From NCBI GenBank assembly GCA_017473225.1, contig JAFUMG010000047.1, forward strand, positions 1 to 47,126: a stretch of 47,126 bases of DNA. Reading direction: 5' to 3'. The notes under the pieces are model-generated. The model saw only the letters and a program-made list of their open reading frames with translations, was not told the origin of the DNA and did no database searches. Both the position numbers and the translations under genes were made by a program. This DNA comes from Oscillospiraceae bacterium. Its GTDB lineage: Bacteria > Bacillota > Clostridia > Oscillospirales > Oscillospiraceae. Every line of letters begins with the position of its first letter. Within the stretch, counting starts at the first letter, position 1. This document shows positions 8,627-16,785 of the stretch, in pieces.

Positions 8627-8878
8627 ATGAAGAAATATGTGAAGCCCGAGCTCTTCTACGAGCGCTTTGAGTTATCGCAGCATATTGCCGACTGCGCATG
8701 GGAATTACAGCTGGCCAGTAAGGAAGCCTGCATTGCGCAGGGCGATCCCGAAATGGGTATGGGCAGTCTGGGTACCCTGTTTACCACGCTTCAGAGCTGC
8801 TATAATAAGACGGATGAGGGCTATCAGGCCTACTGCTACACCAACGGTACTGCCGGTGTCAATGTCTTCCGGTCCTGA
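8627..8878 (+). CDS. Putative RiPP precursor peptide, four cysteines, C-terminal Ser (module 1)
   Basis: 83 residues. The start at 8627 is preferred over 8612 because MKKYVKPE matches the paralog's MKKQYEKP. The leader-like half (about 1-22, KKYVKPELFYERFELSQ) is followed by a core with Cys at 23, 35, 58 and 70, a Gly/Met-rich centre and the tail CYTNGT...VFRS. The paralog at 30977 has Cys at 24, 35, 61 and 75 and a tail CYHTN...AFHS. It lacks a signal peptide. Its stop overlaps the kinase start by 17 nt, so translation is probably coupled. The neighbouring PqqD, radical SAM enzyme and HprK-like kinase argue that it is their substrate. The final Ser is a candidate phosphorylation site. Confidence 0.75.
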   Translation: MKKYVKPELFYERFELSQHIADCAWELQLASKEACIAQGDPEMGMGSLGTLFTTLQSCYNKTDEGYQAYCYTNGTAGVNVFRS

Positions 8879-9752
8879 TTCCCAACCACAGCCCTGTTTC
8901 ATCTGCGTCGCGGGATTGACCCTGCGGATCGAGACCGATCGGGTCCTGGAAGAGGAGGCGCGTTTCCGCCCCTTCCTGACTGGGGAACAAACGCCTGACT
9001 TTCGGATCACCTTCCGCCAGGTGGACGAGCTTCCGCCGATCCCGGCGGAGGTGCTGTACGAGTCCGACTGCTACCGGGTCCACCCGGACGGACGGGGCGG
9101 TTATCTGCGGAGCTTCTTCGACGCCCCCAGAGACCTGACTCCCTACGCGGTGGCGGTTTATGATTATCCCGCCGGACAGATTCGGATCGATTATCTGGAA
9201 AAAGGCGCCAAGTGCGTATCGGAAATGCACAACAGCTTCTTCCACCTGGGCTTTGAAGCACTGCTGATCCACCGCCGTCGGCTGTGTCTCCACGCTGCCT
9301 GCGTCGAAACCCCGCTGGGCGGCATCCTGTTTTCCGGCCAGTCCGGCATCGGAAAGTCCACCCAGGCGGAGCTCTGGTGCCGATACCGGGGCGCGAAGCA
9401 GATCAACGGCGACCGGCCCATCCTTTCCCAAGGGGAAGACGGCTGGCTGGCCTGGGGATCCCCCTACGCGGGCTCTTCCCGGTGCCATCTCAATGAAAGC
9501 TGCCCGGTGACGGCCATCGTCATGCTGCGCCAGGCGAAGGAATGCAGCCTGCGGCGGCTGAGTCCGCCGGAAGCTTTCCGGGCGGTCTGGTCCGGCATCA
9601 CCATGCACAGCTGGGACGAAGCCTTTGTGGAAAAAGCCTGTGACCTGGCGCTGGAGCTGACCGGCGCGGTGCCGGTTTTTGAATTCAGCTGCACGCCGGA
9701 CGAGGCGGCGGTAAATTATCTGGAAAAGGGGCTGCGGGAATGGAAGCTGTGA
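8862..9752 (+). CDS. HPr kinase-like peptide kinase (module 1)
   Basis: 296 residues if started at the ATG at 8862, inside the end of the precursor gene. The N-terminal ~140 residues are poorly conserved. The C-terminal half is an HprK/PEPCK-type kinase: LHAACV at about 143, Walker A GQSGIGKST at 159-167, then INGDRP and WGSPY. There is no CBS or DRTGG-type N-terminus as in true HprK, and the protein lies next to a precursor peptide, not ptsH. Close relatives in some lasso-peptide clusters phosphorylate the C-terminal Ser of the precursor (paeninodin type), and the precursor here ends in Ser. Function by analogy; no test is possible from sequence. Confidence 0.78.
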   Translation: MSSGPDSQPQPCFICVAGLTLRIETDRVLEEEARFRPFLTGEQTPDFRITFRQVDELPPIPAEVLYESDCYRVHPDGRGGYLRSFFDAPRDLTPYAVAVYDYPAGQIRIDYLEKGAKCVSEMHNSFFHLGFEALLIHRRRLCLHAACVETPLGGILFSGQSGIGKSTQAELWCRYRGAKQINGDRPILSQGEDGWLAWGSPYAGSSRCHLNESCPVTAIVMLRQAKECSLRRLSPPEAFRAVWSGITMHSWDEAFVEKACDLALELTGAVPVFEFSCTPDEAAVNYLEKGLREWKL

Positions 9753-10885
9753 ATATGCGTGAAATGCCCCCCAGCCGGGCCCTGACGGACTTCCTCTATC
9801 GGAAGGCCAGCCACCTGCGGATCCCCCTGAGCGGGACCTTCGAGCTTTCCCCGGTCTGCAATTTCTCCTGCCGGATGTGCTACGTCCGCAAGACCCGGGA
9901 GGAGGTGCGAAACAGCCCCCGGAAGATCATGACGCTGGAGGACTGGCTGCGGATCGCCCGGGAAGCCCGGGAGGAAGGCATGCTCTACCTGCTGCTGACC
10001 GGCGGCGAGCCGCTGCTGTGGCCGGATTTCTGGACGCTGTATGACGCGCTGATCGACATGGGCTTCCTGATCTCCATCAACACCAACGGTTCCCTGATCG
10101 ACGAGGCGGCCATCGCCCATTTCCGGAAAAAGCCGCCCCAGCGCATCAATATCACATTGTACGGCGCCGGAGACGGGACTTACCAAAACCTGTGCGGCAT
10201 CCGGGGGGTGTTCACGAAGGTGGACGCCGCCATCCGGGGCCTGAAGGAAGCGGGCGTCACCGTCAAGCTCAATTGCTCCCTGACGCCGGAAAACGCGGCG
10301 GACCTGGACTGGATCATCGATTATGCCCAGGCCCGGGACGTGGTGGTGTCAGTTGCCACCTACATGTTCCCGCCGGTGCGGCGGGACCCAGAGCGGTTCG
10401 GCGTCAACGAACGCTTCACGCCGGAGGAATCGGCCGCGTACTTGATGCGCTATCTCCGGCGGGACCGGGGAGAGGAGGCCTATCAGCATTATCTGAAGGG
10501 CATTCTGGATGGCTTTGTGGAGCCGCCGGGGCTGGATGAGAGCTGTGTGGACCCGGTAGACGGACAGATCCGCTGCCGGGCGGGCAAGGCGTCCTTCTGG
10601 ATCACCTGGGACGGATGGCTGACGCCCTGCGGCATGATGCCTGAGCCGAAGGTGGACCTGAAGACGGAGCCCTTCGCCGGCGCCTGGAAGGCGCTGACGG
10701 AGCTGGCGGCCGGTCTGCGGCTGTCGGGCGTCTGCGACAAATGCGCCAATAAGGACATCTGCCACCCCTGCGCGGCGATCGCCTACGCGGAGACGGGGTC
10801 CAGCTCCGGGATCCCCACCTACATGTGCCGGGCGACCCGGGAGATGTGCCGGGTAGCGCGGGAGACGCTGGGAAGCGAAATGTAA
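9740..10885 (+). CDS. Radical SAM/SPASM peptide maturase (module 1)
   Basis: 381 residues, start overlapping the kinase stop by 13 nt; an alternative ATG is at 9755. The radical SAM cluster motif C40-x3-C44-x2-C47 (CNFSCRMC) and TGGEP at 87-91 are intact. The C-terminal third carries SPASM-type cysteines (C279, C297, C332, C335, C341, C344, C363) for auxiliary Fe-S clusters. Such enzymes crosslink Cys sulfur to alpha, beta or gamma carbons, join side chains by C-C bonds, or epimerise residues in ribosomal peptides. The four conserved Cys of the precursor make thioether formation the first guess. About 60 nt separate it from the sialidase gene, with no clear terminator between. Confidence 0.88.
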   Translation: MEAVNMREMPPSRALTDFLYRKASHLRIPLSGTFELSPVCNFSCRMCYVRKTREEVRNSPRKIMTLEDWLRIAREAREEGMLYLLLTGGEPLLWPDFWTLYDALIDMGFLISINTNGSLIDEAAIAHFRKKPPQRINITLYGAGDGTYQNLCGIRGVFTKVDAAIRGLKEAGVTVKLNCSLTPENAADLDWIIDYAQARDVVVSVATYMFPPVRRDPERFGVNERFTPEESAAYLMRYLRRDRGEEAYQHYLKGILDGFVEPPGLDESCVDPVDGQIRCRAGKASFWITWDGWLTPCGMMPEPKVDLKTEPFAGAWKALTELAAGLRLSGVCDKCANKDICHPCAAIAYAETGSSSGIPTYMCRATREMCRVARETLGSEM

Positions 10886-10946
10886 AACCTGCCTTTAGGG
10901 CATGAAAATATGGAATTTGTAAAAAATTACCGAGGAGGTAAAGAAT

Positions 10947-13900
10947 ATGAACAAGCTCAAGCGATTTTTGGCGTTGTTTCTGGTACTGTGCATGACGCTC
11001 AGTGTTGTGCCTTTCAGCGCCTTCGCTTCCGAGAGCACCGATCCGGCCGGCGATACCGCGCCTGTGGCCGATGCTCCTGAAGGCGAGAATGAGATTTCCG
11101 AGGAAGAGGCTTCCGTGGAAGAAGCCGCTGCGGAAGCAGCCGCCGCGGCGGTGCCCGTGGTGGCCAGCGAGGACGATGGCATTATGACTGTCGCTTCTGT
11201 TTCCAGCAAGCCTGCTGACGGAACCACCACCGGCCAGCCCTTCTCCAGCGACACCGGCGGCAGTAATTATTTCCGTATTCCTGCCATCGTTACCCTGAGC
11301 GACGGCACTCTGGTCGCCGCGGCGGACGCACGCTGGAACCATACTCAGGATGCTGCAAACATTGATACTCTGGTGTCCTATTCCAAGGACAATGGTGCGA
11401 CTTGGAATTATACTTTCGCCAACTACATCGATGATACCAGCGGTGGCACCAACAGCACCGACTACGAGGCTGCCACTTTCATTGACCCCGCTCTGGCAGT
11501 GAAGACTGTGGACGGCGTGGACACCATCTATATGCTGGTGGATCTGTTCCCCGGCCAGACCTCTTATTCCAACTGCATTGCTGTTGCCAATGCAGGCACC
11601 GGCTATGATGATAACGGTTATCTGAAGCTGAGAGACAGCGCTTCTTCCAGCTCCTATAATTATTATCTGAAGGACGGCAAGATCTACGACAACTCTACCA
11701 ACACCGATCAGGGTTACACTGTTGACGCTTATTTCAACGTTTCCAAGGACGGAACTGCACTGGGTAACCTCTTCAACTATGATCAGACTGGCTTCTATGT
11801 CCTGCAGACCAGCTATCTGTACCTGACCAAGTCCACCGACGGCGGTGCTACCTGGTCCGAGCCCCAGATGCTGAACAGCCAGGTGAAGGACTCTTCTGAG
11901 AAGTTCTACGGCGTCGGCCCCGGCGCGGGTCTGGTGACTTCTGATGGCACCATCATGTTCACCTGCTATACCTATAATGGCGGCGACGGCTTTACCAGCA
12001 CCATCTACTCCACGGACAACGGTGCTACCTGGGAGCGCGGCGCGAATCTGAGCTCTCAGTCCTCCGAGGCTGCTCTGGCGGAGGCAAATGGCCAGGTCTA
12101 TCTGTTCAACCGCTATGGTCAGTGCTGCTATACTTCCGATTATGGCGAGAGCTGGACTTATCTGAGTGAGAATGCCGGTTATGCTACCGGCTGCCAGCTG
12201 TCCGCGATCACTTATTCCAAGCTGATCGACGGCAAGACTGCGATCCTCCTGTCTGCCCCCAGCAGCGGCCGTTCTAACGGCAAGATTTTTGTCGGTCTGG
12301 TGAATGAGGATAAGTCCATCTCCTGGAACTATACTTATTCCGTCAACAGTGGTACTTACCAGTATTCCAGCCTGACGGAGCTGTCTGACGGCTCCATCGG
12401 TCTGCTGTATGAAAGCGGCAGCGCGGCTATCACCTATACCAATCTGGCGATCGCCGATATCGCCAGCGGCGCGGAGATCAGCGAATCTGTGGATTCCAGT
12501 GAGGACGAGAGCACCGATGACTCTGAGTCTGAGGCTCCCAAGGGTTCCACTGTTGAGGTTACCCTGAAGGTGGGCGAGTCTTCCGAGACCTATCAGGATG
12601 TCACCGGCAACTATGCTTCCACCGCGACCATCGCTGACGCTACCATTGCTGCCATGACCGTGAGCGGTGACCATGTTGCGGCTTCCAGCGGATATGAGCA
12701 GGCAACGTCCATCACCAGCGGCAATAGCTATATTCTGGGCAATGGCACGCAGTATCTGGTGCTCAATGGCACTTCTCTGACCTATACCACTGATCCCGCT
12801 CAGGCTACCCAGTGGACCATTACCTCCTCTGGCAATGGTTATACCATCAAGTCTGGCAGCTACTATCTGTATGCTCAATATAGTTATCACCAGGGGTATA
12901 CAGTCAGCGCCAACAACTCTTCTTATACTTGGTTCTGGAGCAGCTCTAATGGCTTCTATATTTCCAGATTTAGTACTTACTATCTGACTTATTCCAACAA
13001 TGCGTGGACTATGAGCAGCCGTTCTTCTTCCACCAAGACTCATGCGTATTCCGGCTCTACCGCAACCGATGCGTATGATTACACGGATGTGTACTTTACC
13101 GGCGTGAATGTCGGCACCACCACCGCAACCGTTGGCAGTGTGACCTATAAGATCACCGTCACTCCTGCTGAGAAGACGCTCAGCATCCAGCCTGGCAAGA
13201 GCATTACCTGCCCTGCGACGGGTTCTGTAACTCTGGCAGGTAGCTATGCAGGTGTTACCGTCAGCCATAACAGCACCGACGGCACGCTGACCTTCACTGC
13301 CGGTGAGACGGAAGACACCTACGGCCCCTATCTGATCGGCAACACCCAGTATACCATCGTTGTGGCGGATGTTCCTGACTGTGTTGATCTGGGATCCTCT
13401 CCCTTTACCAGCGGTACGGGTAATTACAGCGGCAGTACCGTCACTAAGGTCACGATTTCCCCCGAACTGAGCTATGATCTGAATCTGAACATTTCCGGGA
13501 CGAACATCACCTGGACCTCTCTGGACGAAAGCATCGCAACCGTTGATCAGAACGGTAAGATTACCGGCGTTGCAGTGGGCAACACCTATGTTACCTGCAC
13601 GGTCGATGGCGTCACTTACGCAATCCCTGTCGTGGTTCTGGACACTGTGGATGAAACCAAGACTGCCGCAGCTAAGGGTAATACCGATCTGTATATTGCT
13701 GAGATCACCAATACCCATGTGGTATACAGCATTGATATGTCCACTGAATTCCTGGAAGCCCAGGAAGGCGAAATTATTTATGTTGAGTACAGATATGGCG
13801 CAAGCAAATCCTATGGCTTTGCGATCAACTTCTTTGGCGCGGAAGACGAAGGACATGCTCTGACCTATATGGCTGCCACAAATTCTAACGGTTACTATTA

Positions 13901-16382
13901 TTCGCTGTATTCTACTAATGATGTTACAGCCCTGAGCGCGTATACAGCCGGCGCTATAAATAATGCCAAAAATTACTGGACAGACGCCGAACCGCAGGAA
14001 CTGCTGGAATACGCAATTGAAAATGGTTATGACGGAACCATGGGCTGGACAAGAGGCAGTTCGAATACTGGTACCACACTCTATTCCTCTCTGACTTTCC
14101 GCTCTCAGAAGCTGCCCACCGTCACTAAGGAGATCGTCTCTGTTGGCGGCCAGGACTATGTTGAGGGTATGACCGCAAAGGAGGGTGATGTGATCAAGTT
14201 TAAGGTCACCGTGACGCAGTACGCGACTACCGAAGCGATCACCTATGATAATGATACCCTGACCGAAACGCTGGTTCCCCTCTCCGGAAGCAGCTACAGT
14301 GTTACCGATTTCCTGGCTGATACCACGCTCTCCACGAATAAGACCTACGAATATGAGGTGTCCTATACCATTACTGAGAGTGATCTGGACAAGCTGATCA
14401 CCAATACTGTAAGCCTGTCTTACACCTATGACGCGCCTTACAGTGACGGTAATTTCTCCGCAAGCGCGGATGCTTCCGCCAAGATCACCGCGACCACCTA
14501 TACCGCAACCGATTATGTGATCGATTTCGGCCTGCCTGTGACCTTTAATATCGCTGGTTGGGGCACCACTGACGTGACTGGCATCTCCGCCCTGTATGCG
14601 GATGTGTCCATTTCCGGCAACCATAATGATGGTTATACCATTACCTACACCCCCAATACGATCCTGAAGGGCGTGGATACGGTTACCATGACCAATGACG
14701 CGGGCGCTGAGTTTACCTTCAAGGTCTACCCCGCGACCACCGTCTACTACGAGGAAGGCTTCCTGACCGGCTTTACCGGCACCTGGACCAGCCAGGGCAG
14801 CAAGGGCAGCGGCACCCAGAAGACCCAGATCCTGGGCGGCAGCAACACCGATAACTACGGTTATGACGTAGCCTATCGTTCCGATGCGCCCGACGGCAGC
14901 AATTCTCAGGCCTCCACCTCCACCAACGGCTCCACCGCTTCCTTCACCTTCACCGGCACCGGCTTCGACCTCTACGCCAACTGCGCCACCGATACCGGCT
15001 ATGTCGCCGTCCAGGTCAAGGACGCTTCCGGCAACGCTGTGAAGCTGTACATGGTCGATACCCTTGCCAAGAGCGGTGATACCACGGCTACTGACAAGCA
15101 GGGCTACCCGCTGTACAGCCTGCCCATCGTCTCCGAGCAGGGCCTGGCCTACGGCACCTACACCGTCACCCTCACCAAGGTCATCGACGGCAAGGCCGTG
15201 AACATCGACGGCGTCCGCATCTTCGGCACCGTCCAGGAGGCCGCCGGCAGCGCCAGCGTCTACTACGCTGACAAGGAAGACCATCCCGACTACTATCAGC
15301 TCCGCGACTATGTGCTGAAAGCACTCAATGTGGATGCCGGCACCAGTGAGGACTACAGCACTCTGTACGACCAGATCTATGCCGAGGTCGGCACCGAGAC
15401 GGTTGCCGCAGTGCTGAAAAACAGCGCATACAATGGCGCGGGTGCTCAGGACCTGCTGGACAACGGCCCCAAGAATGAGCTGTTCCTGTGGCCCGGCGAG
15501 GCCCTGGTCTTCACCGTCTCCACTGACCGTGTCGTGCAGATCGGCCTGAAGGCGCCCAATGGTACTCCTGGTTTTTCTATCACTGTGGGCAGCAATGTCA
15601 TGCTCAGCGATACCCTGAATACCAGCACCGATATGTTCTATGATGTGGTTGGCCAGGCAAATGCTGTGACTGATTACACCATTATCATCAACAACACCGG
15701 CTCCACCGGCATCCTCTCCGTTACCGATCTGAAGATCTGCGACGATCCCAACGCTACCTTCCTGCCCCTGACCCAGGAGGACATCGAGACCGCTCTGGGC
15801 GCCATGGGCTTCGGCAGACCCGAGGAACCCAACAAGCCCGGCAAGAACCCCTTCGTGGACGTTCCCGAGGGCAAGTGGTACCATGACCCCATCAAGTGGG
15901 CCGTGGAGCACGGCATCACCAACGGCTATGAGGGCACCGACCGCTTCGGTGTCGGCGACGGCTGCACCAGAGAGCAGTTCGTGACCCTGCTGTGGCGTGC
16001 CGAGGGCTCCCCCGAACCCACCACCACCGAGAATCCCTTCTCCGATGTGGTCGAGGGCAAGTGGTACTACGAGGCCATCCTGTGGGCCGTGGAAGAGGGC
16101 ATCACCAATGGCTATGCCGATTCCGACCGCTTCGGCGTCGGTGACCTGTGCACCCGCGGCCAGGTCGTGACCTTCCTGCACCGCTATGCCGGCGAGCCCG
16201 CGCCTGCCACCGAGGAGAACCCCTTCACCGATGTGGCCGAGGGCAAGTTCTACTACACCGCCGTCCTGTGGGCCGCGGAGAACGGCATCACCAACGGCTA
16301 TGAGGGCACTACTGAGTTTGGCCCCATGGACATCTGCGCCCGTGAGCAGATCGTCACCATCCTGTACCGTTACTTCAACTAA
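10947..16382 (+). CDS. Giant SLH-anchored exo-alpha-sialidase
   Basis: 1811 residues, GAGGAGGT before the ATG. Signal peptide 1-27, acidic Ala/Glu linker to about 80. The sialidase propeller spans about 100-510: FRIP at 109-112 with its catalytic-site Arg, DARW at about 127 and Asp boxes at 146 (SKDNGATW), 296 (STDGGATW), 355 (STDNGATW) and 397 (SDYGESW). Then come an Ig-like region with a ricin/CBM-like insertion (about 545-720), further Ig-like modules, a long region shared with the protein at 32852 (residues of about 1190-1600) and three SLH repeats (about 1634-1811). It should release sialic acid from mucin or milk glycans at the cell wall. No sialic acid uptake or catabolism gene is in the window, so products may be used elsewhere or shared. 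Confidence 0.88.
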   Translation: MNKLKRFLALFLVLCMTLSVVPFSAFASESTDPAGDTAPVADAPEGENEISEEEASVEEAAAEAAAAAVPVVASEDDGIMTVASVSSKPADGTTTGQPFSSDTGGSNYFRIPAIVTLSDGTLVAAADARWNHTQDAANIDTLVSYSKDNGATWNYTFANYIDDTSGGTNSTDYEAATFIDPALAVKTVDGVDTIYMLVDLFPGQTSYSNCIAVANAGTGYDDNGYLKLRDSASSSSYNYYLKDGKIYDNSTNTDQGYTVDAYFNVSKDGTALGNLFNYDQTGFYVLQTSYLYLTKSTDGGATWSEPQMLNSQVKDSSEKFYGVGPGAGLVTSDGTIMFTCYTYNGGDGFTSTIYSTDNGATWERGANLSSQSSEAALAEANGQVYLFNRYGQCCYTSDYGESWTYLSENAGYATGCQLSAITYSKLIDGKTAILLSAPSSGRSNGKIFVGLVNEDKSISWNYTYSVNSGTYQYSSLTELSDGSIGLLYESGSAAITYTNLAIADIASGAEISESVDSSEDESTDDSESEAPKGSTVEVTLKVGESSETYQDVTGNYASTATIADATIAAMTVSGDHVAASSGYEQATSITSGNSYILGNGTQYLVLNGTSLTYTTDPAQATQWTITSSGNGYTIKSGSYYLYAQYSYHQGYTVSANNSSYTWFWSSSNGFYISRFSTYYLTYSNNAWTMSSRSSSTKTHAYSGSTATDAYDYTDVYFTGVNVGTTTATVGSVTYKITVTPAEKTLSIQPGKSITCPATGSVTLAGSYAGVTVSHNSTDGTLTFTAGETEDTYGPYLIGNTQYTIVVADVPDCVDLGSSPFTSGTGNYSGSTVTKVTISPELSYDLNLNISGTNITWTSLDESIATVDQNGKITGVAVGNTYVTCTVDGVTYAIPVVVLDTVDETKTAAAKGNTDLYIAEITNTHVVYSIDMSTEFLEAQEGEIIYVEYRYGASKSYGFAINFFGAEDEGHALTYMAATNSNGYYYSLYSTNDVTALSAYTAGAINNAKNYWTDAEPQELLEYAIENGYDGTMGWTRGSSNTGTTLYSSLTFRSQKLPTVTKEIVSVGGQDYVEGMTAKEGDVIKFKVTVTQYATTEAITYDNDTLTETLVPLSGSSYSVTDFLADTTLSTNKTYEYEVSYTITESDLDKLITNTVSLSYTYDAPYSDGNFSASADASAKITATTYTATDYVIDFGLPVTFNIAGWGTTDVTGISALYADVSISGNHNDGYTITYTPNTILKGVDTVTMTNDAGAEFTFKVYPATTVYYEEGFLTGFTGTWTSQGSKGSGTQKTQILGGSNTDNYGYDVAYRSDAPDGSNSQASTSTNGSTASFTFTGTGFDLYANCATDTGYVAVQVKDASGNAVKLYMVDTLAKSGDTTATDKQGYPLYSLPIVSEQGLAYGTYTVTLTKVIDGKAVNIDGVRIFGTVQEAAGSASVYYADKEDHPDYYQLRDYVLKALNVDAGTSEDYSTLYDQIYAEVGTETVAAVLKNSAYNGAGAQDLLDNGPKNELFLWPGEALVFTVSTDRVVQIGLKAPNGTPGFSITVGSNVMLSDTLNTSTDMFYDVVGQANAVTDYTIIINNTGSTGILSVTDLKICDDPNATFLPLTQEDIETALGAMGFGRPEEPNKPGKNPFVDVPEGKWYHDPIKWAVEHGITNGYEGTDRFGVGDGCTREQFVTLLWRAEGSPEPTTTENPFSDVVEGKWYYEAILWAVEEGITNGYADSDRFGVGDLCTRGQVVTFLHRYAGEPAPATEENPFTDVAEGKFYYTAVLWAAENGITNGYEGTTEFGPMDICAREQIVTILYRYFN

Positions 16383-16411
16383 GCGGCGGCAGGTACAAAT
16401 TCCACCCAGCA

Positions 16412-16447
16412 AAAGCCCGGTTCGGTCCCCAGACCGAACCGGGCTTT
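16412..16447. terminator. Strong intrinsic terminator after the sialidase gene
   Basis: A perfect 16-bp stem (16412-16427/16432-16447) with a 4-nt loop, AAA on the left arm and TTT on the right, 29 nt past the stop codon. Confidence 0.85.
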
Positions 16448-16478
16448 GAATTTCCCCTGTTGCGGGTGTTCTGTTTTG

Positions 16479-16656
16479 AATTGTAGTTTGTGGCTCTATT
16501 TACACACCATCGTAGGGACCGGCGTCCTCGACGGTCCGGCGGCAATACGCCACATTTTCGCACCGTTTTCGGCAAATTCGTAGTTTGTACGTTGCGGACC
16601 GTCCGGGAGGCCGGCCCCTACGGTGTGTTACGCATCGGAACGCCAAACTACAATTT
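16479..16656. repeat. Palindromic intergenic element (element B)
   Basis: About 178 bp bounded by AATTGTAGTTT (16479-16489) and AAACTACAATTT (16645-16656). Inside, the left arm (ACACACC..GTAGGG.CCGGC, then CGACGGTCCG) pairs with the right arm (CGGACCGTCC, GCCGG.CCCTACGGTGTGT), forming one long imperfect hairpin. A second copy is at 19845. No open frame of interest. The 403-bp gap between the sialidase and CapD genes consists of the terminator at 16412, this element and the promoter at 16694. Confidence 0.75.
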
Positions 16657-16693
16657 ACTCTCCCCCAACACATCACCTCAGAGGAACCGAATC

Positions 16694-16721
16694 TTGACAA
16701 TTTGTTAATATATTATATAAT
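16694..16721 (+). promoter_or_regulatory. Consensus sigma-A promoter for the polysaccharide genes
   Basis: Perfect TTGACA (16694-16699), a 16-nt spacer and perfect TATAAT (16716-16721), about 65 nt upstream of the start at 16786. Confidence 0.8.
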
Positions 16722-16785
16722 AAGTATAAAATGCGAAAGAATGGGTTTGTTGCGAAATTTGAGGGGAATTTGGGGAGATAGACAG

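Noticed and set aside
8862-9752. True HPr kinase/phosphorylase of carbon catabolite control
   Set aside because: No HprK N-terminal domain, no PTS genes, and a precursor peptide overlaps its start; the same holds for the paralog at 30116.
7558-10885. A lasso peptide or PQQ biosynthesis cluster
   Set aside because: There is no asparagine-synthetase-like cyclase, no transglutaminase-like protease and no PqqA/B/C; only PqqD and radical SAM types are shared.
10602-16412. A very long open frame antisense to the sialidase gene
   Set aside because: The sense strand has a signal peptide, Asp boxes and SLH repeats; the antisense frame is an artefact of the codon use of Thr/Ser/Gly-rich repeats and matches no family.
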